Below, in pieces: positions 20,519 through 29,796 of a stretch of 64,000 nt of DNA. The stretch spans positions 148,598-212,597 of the forward strand of contig VDMD01000049.1 of NCBI GenBank assembly GCA_007026445.1. The letters run 5' to 3'. Below the pieces are notes generated by a model. The model made no database searches. It had not been told where the DNA came from and worked only from the letters and a program-made list of their open reading frames with translations. The translations under genes and the position numbers were made by a program. The stretch's first letter is position 1, and each line of letters opens with the position of its first letter. The DNA is from Schizophyllum amplum. Taxonomy: Eukaryota; Basidiomycota; Agaricomycetes; Agaricales; Schizophyllaceae.

Positions 20519-22402
20519 CTAAGAACGCACAGCGCTGGTTCTATTGAGCTCCCGGACACACTTTACCCCTACCTCTACTGTCATTCTATTCACCCTAACA
20601 CCCTTGTATTCCGCAACATTCACCCAGGGCAAAAGGATTACTGGAGTGATGTAAGACCGGCGGATACGAGCTGCAAGCTTTACACGCACCGGATATACGT
20701 ACCGTGCTAGCACGTTGTACATATCGGCCACAGTTCGCACGTGCGGAGCACGAGGAACAATGCTTGTGTGTTCGCTGATGCATCCGGTCTCAACAAACTC
20801 GAATATCTCGACAGGAATGCCGAACTCGATCATTTGTGGCACCGGTGCGGGAAGCCCACCCGTCACACACAGATCGAGAACCCGTCCCGCTTTGGCCAGT
20901 ACCAGCTGCAACCTAGAATGTATCTGCGCACGCTGATAACGCACGAATGACACCCGTCGGTCGATCCTTGAGTAGTACTTGACGCGCGGAACACGGGTGA
21001 AGATATTGTATGCGAGAACACCCGGCTTTGTCCCGCGCTGCTTGTATGTCAGCACACTGCTGGCACGCGCTAAGCATGCTACGTACATGGAGGACATCCT
21101 GCAAATAGAGCCCGTGCCAGAGCGCGAGGTCAAACTTCTCCATGAGGACACCATACATGAGATGGTGTCTGTCTGCCGGAGACGCACGCACAGGCGTGAA
21201 GGCGGTCCCGCACAGAGAGACGACATCCTTGAGGCTGAAACTGTTCACAGTGAGGACGACACCGCCCGTCCCATGGGAGGTCAGAGGCGCCGTGTATGCG
21301 CGCACGTCGTCAGGCCGAGGAAAGTCAACGGGAACCTGGCTGGCTTTGATATTCCTGTACTTGGACAGCCATTCGATGAGCGAGGCGCGCCAGGCCGGAA
21401 GCTCGCCTTCAAGCTTCGGTTCACGTCCGATCTCCGCAAGTCGGCATCCAATGTCTGCGCGCGCAATACCCGTACCAAGCGACGAATTGGCGAACGGAAG
21501 GCCCTAAGACGAAGGAGTTAGCATCCATGGATGTTGTAAAAGCAATGACCAACTCGCCTTTGGGCCGTACTGACTTCCGCAAAGCAACGCAAAAGCCGGG
21601 AGACCCGCTTGACGCAAACCCATTGCTTCCATGTCCTTCCGGCGATAGACCGTGACGGTGTCGCGGTTTTTCGCACCCACACTGGAACCAGTTGGTACGA
21701 GAAACACTCACATGCGCTCAAAGTACTGACCTGCGCACGATAAGCCTCGCACCGAAAAGAACCACACCGCTGTCGACGGCGAACACAACGTTCACCATGT
21801 TCTCGATGTTGAGGTATGCGAGCTCGGCCTGGCCGTCTGCAGGTGCCTAAGTTTTAGAGTCATTGATTGTGCATCGGACTTTCTCGCGTCAAGCCCGTAC
21901 ATTGTGAACCATGAATCCGAAAGCTTCCGCGAGGGACTTCATGAAGTGCATGATCTCAAGACTCCTCGCCGTCGCTTTCTGCTGTCGAGGTGTCGGGGCC
22001 CCGTCAAAAACCATCACGGTTTCCGTGGGCAGGCCGAGGAGCTGGATACAGAGCTTTAGGATGACGGCCATCTCGGGATTGAGGGCTGGCTCCGAGTAGA
22101 AAAAGCGAGGGGTCGAGATACTCGCAGACGGGCCTTGTCCGATGCATATTGATATCGCGTAGTTGATGAAGCCGCTGCAAACACCAACATCAGCTCGTAT
22201 TCCATACTCTGTCGCAGCCCACACCTCGCATCAACACCCACAATGGGCTTGCGTCCAAGATGTGCCAGCTCGTCGATGCAGACACTCATGAGCGAGCGGG
22301 TGTCGCCGACGGCTTCGATGGCCTGTTGCGCAGCCGTTGTCAGCTCGTACTTACCGATACGCTAGCGGAGCGGCATACCTCCCAAAGCCCGTGGACGCTC
22401 AT
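20519..22402 (-). CDS. XPG/Rad2/FEN1-like protein with degenerate active site
   Basis: Seven exons: 22402-22355, 22322-22225, 22174-21901, 21846-21731, 21681-21558, 21503-21087, 21037-20519, joined in frame to 531 residues. The N-terminus MSVHGLWE matches the MGVxGLW start of the family, followed by IVGVDAS (D47), VFDGAP (D106), the internal XPG signature in altered form (APADGQAELAYLN, 141-153), FAVDSGVVLFGA, and a helix-hairpin-like segment LLCGSQYGPKGLPFAN (211-226). Family members are structure-specific nucleases using about seven acidic metal ligands. Here only D47 and D106 look canonical: the EAE motif reads DGQ, DDxD reads VDSG, and GGDYD reads GSQYG, so it is probably non-catalytic. 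The fifth intron (21557-21504) needs a GC-AG donor (GCGAGT). Other introns are GT-AG. Part of the C-terminal exon is duplicated downstream at 19518. Confidence 0.75.
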
Positions 22403-22604
22403 GATAGTCACGGACAACCTAGCTTTAATAGGAGCCTCACCTTCCCGATCTAGACAAACTGTCCACACGACTACGCCTCCGGCACACCATTTCAAGCTGA
22501 ACCTCGTCCCGTCTCATGCCCGGTGGTACGTTGTGTCCTCGGAATAACCCCATAGCACTCACGCAGTATGCTCCTGTGAATCATGCACACCTTTCTTTGA
22601 CTCA

Positions 22605-22670
22605 ATCTCAAAGTCCCGATTCAAAACGTCAGCTGGCGGGGTTTTGAATTGCGCGACTCTGGAGTTTCAA
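22605..22670. repeat. Hairpin repeat, copy 5 (diverged)
   Basis: CAAAGTCCCGATTCAAAAC ... GTTTTGAATTGCGCGACTCT, followed by the shared TCCGTCCCGCGTCA flank. Stem has mismatches. Confidence 0.6.
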
Positions 22671-22747
22671 AACCCTCCCACGCGGATTCCCAATCCGGTG
22701 TCCCGTGTCCGTCCCGCGTCAGCGCTTTAAGTGTGGCCGAGCTGCAA

Positions 22748-22810
22748 ATCAAAGTCCACATTCAAAACACAAGTCCGCCGGGTTTTGAATCGCGGGACTC
22801 TGAATTTTCA
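22748..22810. repeat. Hairpin repeat, copy 6 (diverged)
   Basis: ATCAAAGTCCACATTCAAAAC ... GTTTTGAATCGCGGGACT, then the CGTGTCCG flank related to copies 2, 4 and 5. Confidence 0.55.
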
Positions 22811-23149
22811 CCACCGTCACGCACGCTTGCCCGTTCCGGTGTCCCGTGTCCGCCCCGTTGCACCGCTTTAAGCGTAGCTGAGCCGACAATCAAAGTCCGG
22901 CATTCATGTTGGGCTGTAGCATCGAGTCCTGTGTGCCTGATGCCCATGACCATGCAGGTGGAGGTGGACGATGTGTGTGGCCGACCTCGTCATCTGCTGG
23001 GTTTGGATGTACGGCGACGACCGGCAGTAGTGCTTTGGCCCTTTCCGCGCCGGCGGTGTCTTCCGCGAGCGGGCGGTGGTTCGTCGGCCTTGCATTGCCT
23101 GCTTTTCCTTATGCCTGTCAGCTCCAGCTTTGCGCTCATGGCAACTCGC

Positions 23150-23356
23150 TCACCACTCCCGCAGCTGCCTCTTCTCCTGCAGGTGGGCTGCGATCATCCT
23201 CTTCAACTCGTCGATTTCCAACTCTAGCTCCATGTAGTTCTTGTTTGAACCATGAGAAGCTGGTGTTTGTGCAACGCACCGACTCACCGATAGCGACAGC
23301 CCTATTTCCATTGTCTCCTTGAGCTTGCACTCGCTCCGGTTGCACTTTTCACACAT
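23150..23356 (-). CDS. MCxxCxxxxC tiny protein, subtype A-like (52 aa)
   Basis: Two exons, 23356-23288 (69 nt, 23 codons) and 23239-23150. The intron (48 nt) runs GTGAGT...CAAG at phase 0. The first exon starts MCEKCNRSEC and goes on KLKETM, as in the subtype A genes at 26967 and 63708. The second exon encodes a short charged helix (NYMELELEIDELKRMIAAHL). Three cysteines in CxxCxxxxC spacing suggest metal binding, possibly shared in a dimer through the helix; that is inference. Shortest member of the family. Unknown function. Confidence 0.7.
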   Translation of the reverse strand: MCEKCNRSECKLKETMEIGLSLSVSRCVAQTPASHGSNKNYMELELEIDELKRMIAAHLQEKRQLREW

Positions 23357-23523
23357 GGGAATGAGAGCCGAGAGCAAGTTCTGTCGCACCTCCACCTTTA
23401 CATTTTATCTTTGGCCCAAGCTCTACCATCCGCAGCCTTTTGTCAGGCGCGTGCCAACGGCCTCTCTGTCCGCCCTTCACCTTCTACATGTTCTTCACTC
23501 TCCACTCCCCTTGTCTTTGATTC

Positions 23524-23817
23524 TTACGCCTTCACGGTAAGCTGCCCTACGTTTCCCTCCTCATCCGTTGCAAAGACCTCTGGGCACAGCTCTTCCAGAT
23601 TTTTCATTCTCAGGTCAAACATTGCCTTTTTCCGGTACTGCTCGTTCAGCGCGGCCAGCTCTGTTTTGTATTCCTCCCGCAGTTCATCATAGGTCTGGAC
23701 CCCGTCAGGTTGTTTGCTCGTCCTTCCAATCATGCTGCCATTCACCTTGCCCGTGCGCAGCACTTCCGTCAGCAGCTCGGCACTTGTACAGTTTGCAAAG
23801 TTGCAGATGCGGCACAT
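23524..23817 (-). CDS. MCxxCxxxxC tiny protein, subtype E (80 aa)
   Basis: Exons 23817-23746 (72 nt, 24 codons) and 23694-23524; intron of 51 nt with a CTGAC branch, phase 0. First exon MCRICNFANC ... LLTEVLRTGK; second exon TYDELREEYKTELAALNEQY then LRMKNLEELCPEVFA and an acidic tail. The frame is also open across the intron, but the intron is supported by the same junction (RTG- / TY-E) in the genes at 28755, 29310 and the right edge. Unknown function. Confidence 0.7.
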   Translation of the reverse strand: MCRICNFANCTSAELLTEVLRTGKVNGSMIGRTSKQPDGVQTYDELREEYKTELAALNEQYRKKAMFDLRMKNLEELCPEVFATDEEGNVGQLTVKA

Positions 23818-24364
23818 GATGAAAGATGCTATCGGCGTGGGATGCAACATGTTGTGTTCCAAAGGGGTTGCTGTCCCAATTAGGCTGTCATCACCCTGTT
23901 TCCCCATGGGGACGCATGCGACCTACGTGGCCGCCACTCTTGCCCGATTATCAATCTTCTCATGATCCGTGTCACATCTCCTTCTATATGGGGTCGCGGT
24001 CGCCGTTCACGATTCGTATGATCTCTCATTCCTCGTACATGGCTTTGACCGCCTTCCCCCCTGTTGCCCCTATATCTCTAGGTACACCATACGCTTATGT
24101 TGCAAAGGAGCTCGCCATTTTGTGTCATCTTTCAGTCGCCCGCAGCTAACACCCTTACGCTTCGGAGGCCGCCGTTGTCGACGCGGATCTGACCAGCGAT
24201 GTGCTTTCCGAGAAGCAGGCAACGTGTGGTGAAGCATGCAGTCTATGGTCATGTTTTCTACTACTAGTATACGTGCACCACCTTTTCCATCGCTCCTTGG
24301 GGCCTGCTAATGATTAAATGCCGTTGCCCAGCCGGATTCGCACACTCACCGTATGTCTTACGTC
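23818..24364. other. Gene-free stretch
   Basis: Probable 5' region of the subtype E gene and 3' region of its right neighbour. I see no further coding sequence or repeat. Confidence 0.4.
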
Positions 24365-24641
24365 TCATTCAAACCCATATTCCGTGTGCGGTTCTCCTAA
24401 CGTCACCTGCGACACCATCCTTCCTGCCGACTGCACATCCTCTTCAGCTGCCTCCAATTCCTTTATGAGGCGATCCCTCCGCTCTTTGCGCTCCTTTAGC
24501 AGGAGAAGCGCATATATGCGCCAGAACTGATACATGTCAGGCCGCCAGTGGCATGAGAGCTTGATCTCGACGTACAGCGGGATTCTCCATCTCCTTGCGC
24601 AGTGCCGTCGCATAGCGTTGGTCATCCTTCTTCGAGTTCAT
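24365..24641 (-). CDS. Tiny two-exon gene without the cysteine motif (75 aa)
   Basis: Exons 24641-24576 (66 nt, 22 codons) and 24526-24365; intron 49 nt, GTACGT donor and CTGACATGTATCAG end, phase 0. Gene architecture, exon size and helical second exon (FWRIYALLLLKERKERRDRL) match the MC family and resemble subtype B (WRKM ... KKREEEE). The first exon, MNSKKDDQRYATALRKEM, has no cysteine, so either the motif was lost or this is an unrelated first exon. Less certain than its neighbours. Confidence 0.5.
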
Positions 24642-25189
24642 TTTTTGGATCAGCGCTGCACGATTGCCGAACGAGGTGATGGTAAGATTCAAGGGGCTCG
24701 CCGGAACTTATTCGCAGTCATTTGCAATGGCCGATCGAAAGCTTCTTCCCGGTGTCCGCTTTGGCAGCATGACAACCGGGTTATGTCTCCTTTGGCCCTC
24801 AATTCCCGGTCGGCAGCGGGACCACCACCACGTGCAATGTGCTCCGTCCGGGCTCATAATTGACCGCTATTAACAGATGCATCATTCGGTCGTGTCCGAC
24901 AGCGCGTGCTGCAAACGCCGGTGACCGCCATCCGGCCTTGCTCTTGGGGGAGGCCAAGCTCACGGAGTGCGCGCGTCCTTTAAGAGCACCTCAGAACCAT
25001 CAAGAGGCATTGGTTAGACTTTCGGAACAAGTATCTGTACCACGTTTATCACCCCCACCCCTTCGTTGACCATCCCGCCGTGAAAAGAGTCCCGCGCTTG
25101 CCGCATGTCGTCCAGTCCTGTGTTATCTGCATTCCGTGAGCTGCGGTGGTAGTATATTGCGTCCCGCGCACGCACCGTCTCCCTCCTTC
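24642..25189. other. Gene-free stretch
   Basis: No coding sequence, repeat or RNA gene that I can support. Confidence 0.4.
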
Positions 25190-25491
25190 CTACGCTTCTT
25201 CTGTCTCAATCCAATCCGCGTTCCACTCGGCGATTGTCTTCCCCCGTGCTTCTGCTATGCTCCATGAGATCACGGCCTTCCGGACATGAGCCAGCCTGCT
25301 TTTTGCGATCTTCAACTCCTCTTCCGTGTCCTGTGCGTACTCCTCCAGCTCCAGCAGCTGTTTCACCTGCTCCATCTGAAGCGTGTGAAATTGGCGAAGC
25401 GCCCGATGTGCGAGATGTAACGTACAAAAGGCCTGTCTAGCGGGTATGATTTTGCCAGAGGGCAGTCGGGTTTGGCGCAAGGGATGCACAT
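25190..25491 (-). CDS. MCxxCxxxxC tiny protein, subtype C (80 aa)
   Basis: Exons 25491-25426 (22 codons) and 25366-25190 (58 codons plus stop); intron 59 nt with GTACGT donor, phase 0. Starts MCIPCAKPDC PLAKSYP; second exon VKQLLELEEYAQDTEEEL, then ARGKTIAEWNADW. Its paralogue at 62450-62151 has exactly the same exon lengths and a closely similar sequence, which supports both models. Divergently transcribed from the subtype D gene starting 139 bp away. The helix probably mediates self-association. Confidence 0.78.
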
Positions 25492-25629
25492 GGTTCTTCA
25501 GCTTGTCTCTTGAGTCAATGGCAGCTGTGGCAGAAGGCAACCTCTGGTGTGCGGTAAATCTTTGTTTACTCATTTCAGATGTGCGTGATCACGTCACGAT
25601 CTCCCCCCTCAGGCCTTGTCCTGTACCTC

Positions 25630-25984
25630 ATGTGCACTATCTGCAGCCAGCCAGCATGCTCCCTCAACCAAGCCCTCTGCTTTATGATGCAGTCGAAAAC
25701 GGTAGCGCGGTCTGTCTCTCTGCCTGTCGTATTCTTCTGACGGCCCCGTCCAGACTGCGTCAACTGTGGCCGAATCCATTATCGTCAAACGCGAACTGAT
25801 CCGTCAGCTGGAGCGGGACCTCCAGGACGCGCGGCAGGCGCAGTACGACCTCGAGCGGCAGTTCTCCCACGTACTTTACTATGCACTGGATCACGATTGT
25901 GAACATGCCAAACAGGCGGAAGAGCAGGAGGAGGAGGCGCAGCAGGAGGAGGAGGAAGACGATGAGGATGCTTCACACAAGTAA
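25630..25984 (+). CDS. MCxxCxxxxC tiny protein, subtype D (100 aa)
   Basis: Exons 25630-25701 (24 codons) and 25754-25984; intron 52 nt ending CCGTCCAG, phase 0. Starts MCTICSQPAC SLNQAL; second exon ESIIVKRELIRQLERDLQDA, a clear coiled-coil candidate, then a Q/E/D-rich acidic tail. The only plus-strand member of this cluster, exactly as its partner at 62556 is in the second cluster apart from the gene at 61734. Confidence 0.75.
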
Positions 25985-26234
25985 GCGCAAGCTGCCATGG
26001 CACAGCGGCTCGCTGTTGGCACGGCGCAGCAGCTGGATGATGTACGGGGCTCATGATACGTGTTCGCTCTCCAAAGCCTTCTCAATATCTTCGCTTTGAT
26101 GCCGCCCGCGCGTCCTGCGTCTGCTTCAACCATCTCTGCCCTGTCCCGGTTTTCACCTGCCGCGAAGCACCGGTCGTGTCCTGTCCGCCGTGAGCTACTT
26201 GCCACGCCCCGTACGAATCGCGGACAACTCACCC

Positions 26235-26498
26235 TTAACCCGTCACCCTCTTCGCGTTCAGGTGCTGCCTGACCATCTTCTTGTAGTACTCGATTTCATC
26301 CCGCAAGTTGCTCTCCTCCTCCTCTCGCTTCTTCCTGATCGCGCGCATTTTCCGCCACTGTTCCTCTGCTTCCATGAACTCCTTGTTCTCTTGTCAGTTT
26401 CGGGCAGCGTTCGGACAGCAGCTTCGCACCCCCATAGTGACTTCTCGTCCTATAAACTGCGCCTGCTCGCACGATGATTCGTTGCACAGCTCGCACAT
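26235..26498 (-). CDS. MCxxCxxxxC tiny protein, subtype B (71 aa)
   Basis: Exons 26498-26430 (23 codons) and 26381-26235; intron 48 nt with GTGCGA donor and CTGAC branch, phase 0. Starts MCELCNESSC EQAQFIG; second exon EFMEAEEQWRKMRAIRKKRE then YYKKMVRQHL. About 45 bp upstream on the coding strand is TTGTCTCTTACCACCACC (26544-26562), shared with the paralogue at 63287. Confidence 0.75.
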
Positions 26499-26670
26499 GT
26501 TGTCCTTCGCTGTTGCCGTTGAGGTTTACTGCTCAGGTGCCGGAAGGTGGTGGTAAGAGACAAAGCCGGATATTTTGATCCCCTACTTATTCTCGTGAAT
26601 GCTCATTTTACGTCATCTTCATTGGTGCGCCTTGAACCGCCTGCTACCGTCCAGGCATTCTGTTCGTCAC

Positions 26671-26967
26671 TCACACCGCGGCGTCCGGCTCGGCTTTCCG
26701 CCCGTGGTCGCTCTCGTTCCTCATCCGGTGCTCCTTGATGCACTTCTTGTACCGCTCAATCCTGATCTCCTCCTCTCCGTTCTCCATTTCTAGTCTTGTT
26801 CTCGCGGCACGTATTTCCTCGAGCGCGTGCACGGCATACACGTAGTTCTTTTCGGCCGATTAGCGTGCGGCCCGCCGCGTATGATGCTTGGAACTCACGT
26901 GGGTCGCTGACGGTCTCTGCAGGGTCTCTCGCAGCTTGCATTCGCCGTTGTTGCATTGGAAGCACAT
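26671..26967 (-). CDS. MCxxCxxxxC tiny protein, subtype A (81 aa)
   Basis: Exons 26967-26899 (23 codons) and 26847-26671 (58 codons plus stop); intron 51 nt, GTGAGT donor, CTAAT branch, phase 0. Starts MCFQCNNGEC KLRETL; second exon NYVYAVHALEEIRAARTRLE, MENGEEEIRIERYKK. The paralogue at 63708-63417 has identical exon lengths. Charged helix, no membrane segment, no targeting signal visible. Confidence 0.78.
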
Positions 26968-27095
26968 TTTTGTGATCAAAAGCCGAAGACGGTGGGCCGC
27001 GCTGGGGTTGATTTCCGACCAGCGATGATGGCCTAAGACAAGCTGTGTGTTCCATCAAAATAAGCAGTCTCGGGCATGCGCCCCGAATGCTTTCT

Positions 27096-28755
27096 CTAGT
27101 CTATGCATTCTTCCTCGTCGTCCGAGCCACACACGTGTAACATGAGTTCCACCTCCGCGTCGCTGTCTTCCCCCCCTTCGTCCCAGTTTTCCCCGCTCCA
27201 GAAGCCCTCGCTGTCGTCGGCCTGATTTGCCTCCGCGTTCTTTTGTTCAGCGTCGTTCAGCATGAGAATGTCGGGGAAGACCTCCATCAGGCTCTTTACT
27301 CGCACAGCCAGCCGGGCCTGCTGTTTGTACTGCTCTTGTAGCGCTTTGTGCTCCGCTCTGTACTCATTCCAGATCTCAGCGTATGTCTGCCTCTGGTTAG
27401 CTCGCTTTATCATCGGCCTTGCATCACTGCTGCTTACCATCCCTGTCCGGAGCACTTCGTTCAGCAGGTCGTAAGGAAAGGCACGGGTTTCGAAAACCCG
27501 CCGGGTCACGGGTAGGATCAGGTCACGGGTACGGGTACGGGTCGCACTCGGCCGACCCGCCAACCCGCCGCAACCCGTGGGAAATCCGCGAAAAATCCGC
27601 CGATAAAAGCTCAAGTTTGAGTCTGTGGACGTCGAATTCGCCAGAGGGTTATCTCATTGAAATCACAGGCATTGACGCGCAAAAAATACGCTCAAAAGCG
27701 GCTACGATTTTGCCAGCGTCAATGCGCGCGTCGGCGGCGGAGCTCGGCAACCCGGTCCGATGTGCCGCCCGCCCGCGTTCAACGTGTCTTGTTCTTCAAC
27801 CACGACCACCCCGACCTCGCGGCTGCCCCCAGGTCGCCCCCCTCCTCTCTCTCGACTTCGCGCACCTCAACGATTGAATAATTCAAGCTTTTCAGCGGTT
27901 GATTGCGGCACAACAAGCTGATTGAGGCGGATGACGCCGCTGAAACGGGCAGGCCTGCGCAGACGCGCCGCAGGTGCGTAGCTGCGCCTTACAGGGATTC
28001 TCTTACTGACAACCTCACGCTACAGCCCTTCAGCGCGAGTGGTGCGAGCGTGCAACGCCACCGTTGCGCCAGCAAAGGCCCCCCACTCACGCCTCTCCGG
28101 CCGTCAATGACGACGCGCGGAGCGCCCGACGTGCATGTCGCACATCCGGCGCTTATCTGCAAGGCGCCCAACCCCCCGCTCACCCTCCTTCCTTCCCCGC
28201 CTCGCACTAGCGCGCAGCCCGCCCTTGACCAAGAGCCAACCCGCTTGAGGACTCACCGCACCGGGACTTCGCGGTGCGGCTCTTGATCAAGGCCCGAGCC
28301 TCTTAGCACGTTCTACAAGGGCGGGGAGGCGTACGCGTACGCTGCGCCGGCGCCGGCCGCCAGCGAACTGCAGTGGCGCGATCGGGCAGGGTGGTCTTTC
28401 GTGCCGCATCGCTCCTGCCTCCACCTTGAGCCCTCGCGGCTTCGAGTGGCCTCCCCTCGCGTCTCTGTTTATGTAGTACATAGAGACACGTACATAGACA
28501 ATATACATGATTTAGATAGTTCAGAAGCAGCGCAAGGCGCTGACATCACCCTCAATGCACCCAAACGTCTCCCGCACGCTCTGAGCCACAACCCGTGATG
28601 TACCCGCGGGTAACCCGTGTACCCGACCCGTGCCGCGGGTACGGGTTTTGCACGGGTACGGGTACGGGTCAGCCTCAGAAACCCGGGGGTAGACCCGTGC
28701 CTTTCCTTAGCAGGTCGCGCATGCCGCAGTCCTGGCTTTCGCAGATGTGGCACAT
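27096..28755 (-). pseudogene. MCxxCxxxxC gene, subtype E, disrupted by a hAT-like insertion
   Basis: First exon starts at 28755 (MCHICESQDC GMRDL) and is interrupted at 28710 by the element 27472-28709. It resumes at 27463 (LNEVLRTGM) to a GTAAGC donor at 27437; second exon 27386-27096 (TYAEIWNEYRAEHKALQEQY, acidic C-terminus). Without the insert and one copy of the 8-bp duplication the exon would be 72 nt, the standard size for subtype E, and the product about 120 residues. As it stands, translation from the ATG runs into transposon sequence, so the gene is probably non-functional. Confidence 0.75.
27472..28709. mobile_element. Non-autonomous hAT-like element, 1238 bp
   Basis: Terminal inverted repeats of 17 bp (TAAGGAAAGGCACGGGT) are flanked by an 8-bp direct repeat GCAGGTCG (27464-27471 and 28710-28717), the target-site duplication size typical of hAT. 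Both ends carry subterminal arrays of ACGGGT/ACCCGT hexamers (about 27515-27545 and 28600-28670), probable transposase-binding sites. The inside has no transposase; it includes an imperfect hairpin around 28222-28290. It would need a transposase from elsewhere. Confidence 0.85.
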
Positions 28756-28910
28756 GGGGATGATCCGTTATGGTTGCAAGAAGCAAGATGCAGTCTTTCC
28801 TAATGGGCGTATAGTATCCGTTTCAAAACTCACACCGGTCATCGCACCCCGTATGCCATTTCATTCCCAACGGCGCGCACTCCGCGCTTGCTGTTCAGTT
28901 AACCCCCCGC

Positions 28911-29310
28911 TTACGGATCGATGCACTCGTCCTCCGCCCACCTGTTCTGGTCTCTATCTATCCCTGTGGTCTCCCCTTCGATTTCGTCCTCCTCGCTGTC
29001 AACATACACGCCTTCGGCACGCATCGCGTCCTCCACTCTCTCCTCCGTGTCGTCGCTGTTCTCGAACATGTCCGTGTATATGTCGCCCCAGCGCGTCCGC
29101 GTCTTGTTGAGCATCACTATCCTGGCGGACGCTCTCTTCCACCGTTCTTCTTCTTCTTCGCATGCCCGCAGCAGCTCATCGTATGTCTGCGCCCATTGTC
29201 GTCAGCCAAGCGGTGCTTTTGGGCGGTCCGACACTTACCATTCCCAACATTATCACCTTCTTCAGCAGCTCGTACACCGGACAAGTGTTGGATATGCATG
29301 TTCTGCACAT
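28911..29310 (-). CDS. MCxxCxxxxC tiny protein, subtype E-related (115 aa)
   Basis: Exons 29310-29239 (24 codons) and 29186-28911; intron 52 nt, GTAAGT donor, CTGAC branch, phase 0. Starts MCRTCISNTC PVYELLKK; second exon TYDELLRACEEEEERWKRAS, then a D/E-rich C-terminal half ending WAEDECIDP. Together with its left neighbour it shows that subtype E members carry long acidic tails. Confidence 0.72.
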
Positions 29311-29796
29311 GCTGGTCGTTATTTGAGCAAATGATGGACGCAGGAACCAAGAGTGTTTACACTGGTGCCTGATTTTATGTGTCCCTAAATTCGCACGCTC
29401 TAAAGTTGCCGGTTTTGGGCTGTCCCATCCTTGCGGATGTCGTCCGGCGTAGATGCGCAACACGCCCATCGGCCTCGCTCGGCTACCCGGTGCTGTTGCA
29501 CAGCCGTTCAAAATTCAAAGTCCGAGTTTCAAAATGTCCACAACAGATGTTTTGACAGCGGCACTTTGTCCTTTCCAAATGTCTCCTCGCCTTTGCTTGC
29601 CACGTGTTTTTTCTTTCTGGCAATGGCGTGGTTTGTGCTTTTTTTTTTGTTAAATATACGGCCATCGACTATTTGCCTTCCCACCATCTCATCCGCAACG
29701 CTCGTCGTCCTTTGGCCCCCGGCCGTCGTTGTCCCCGCCATTGGTACGTACGCGACTTCGTTGTACACAGCAGCAACCCAACACCCTTCGCCGCAG
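29311..29796. other. Gene-free stretch, divergent promoter region
   Basis: Lies between two genes transcribed away from each other. Holds a weak relative of the hairpin repeat (29507-29560) and a T-rich run near 29640. No gene seen. Confidence 0.4.

Larger units (their letters stand above)
22403..23149. other. Gene-free stretch with two hairpin repeats
   Basis: Upstream region of the XPG-like gene followed by two repeat copies (22605-22670, 22748-22810). Beyond 22811 nothing is recognised until the stop codon of the first tiny gene. Confidence 0.5.

Noticed and set aside
22904..23322. Plus-strand frame starting MLGCSIESC
   Set aside because: Cysteine spacing does not fit the MCxxCxxxxC family and the frame overlaps a better-supported minus-strand gene.
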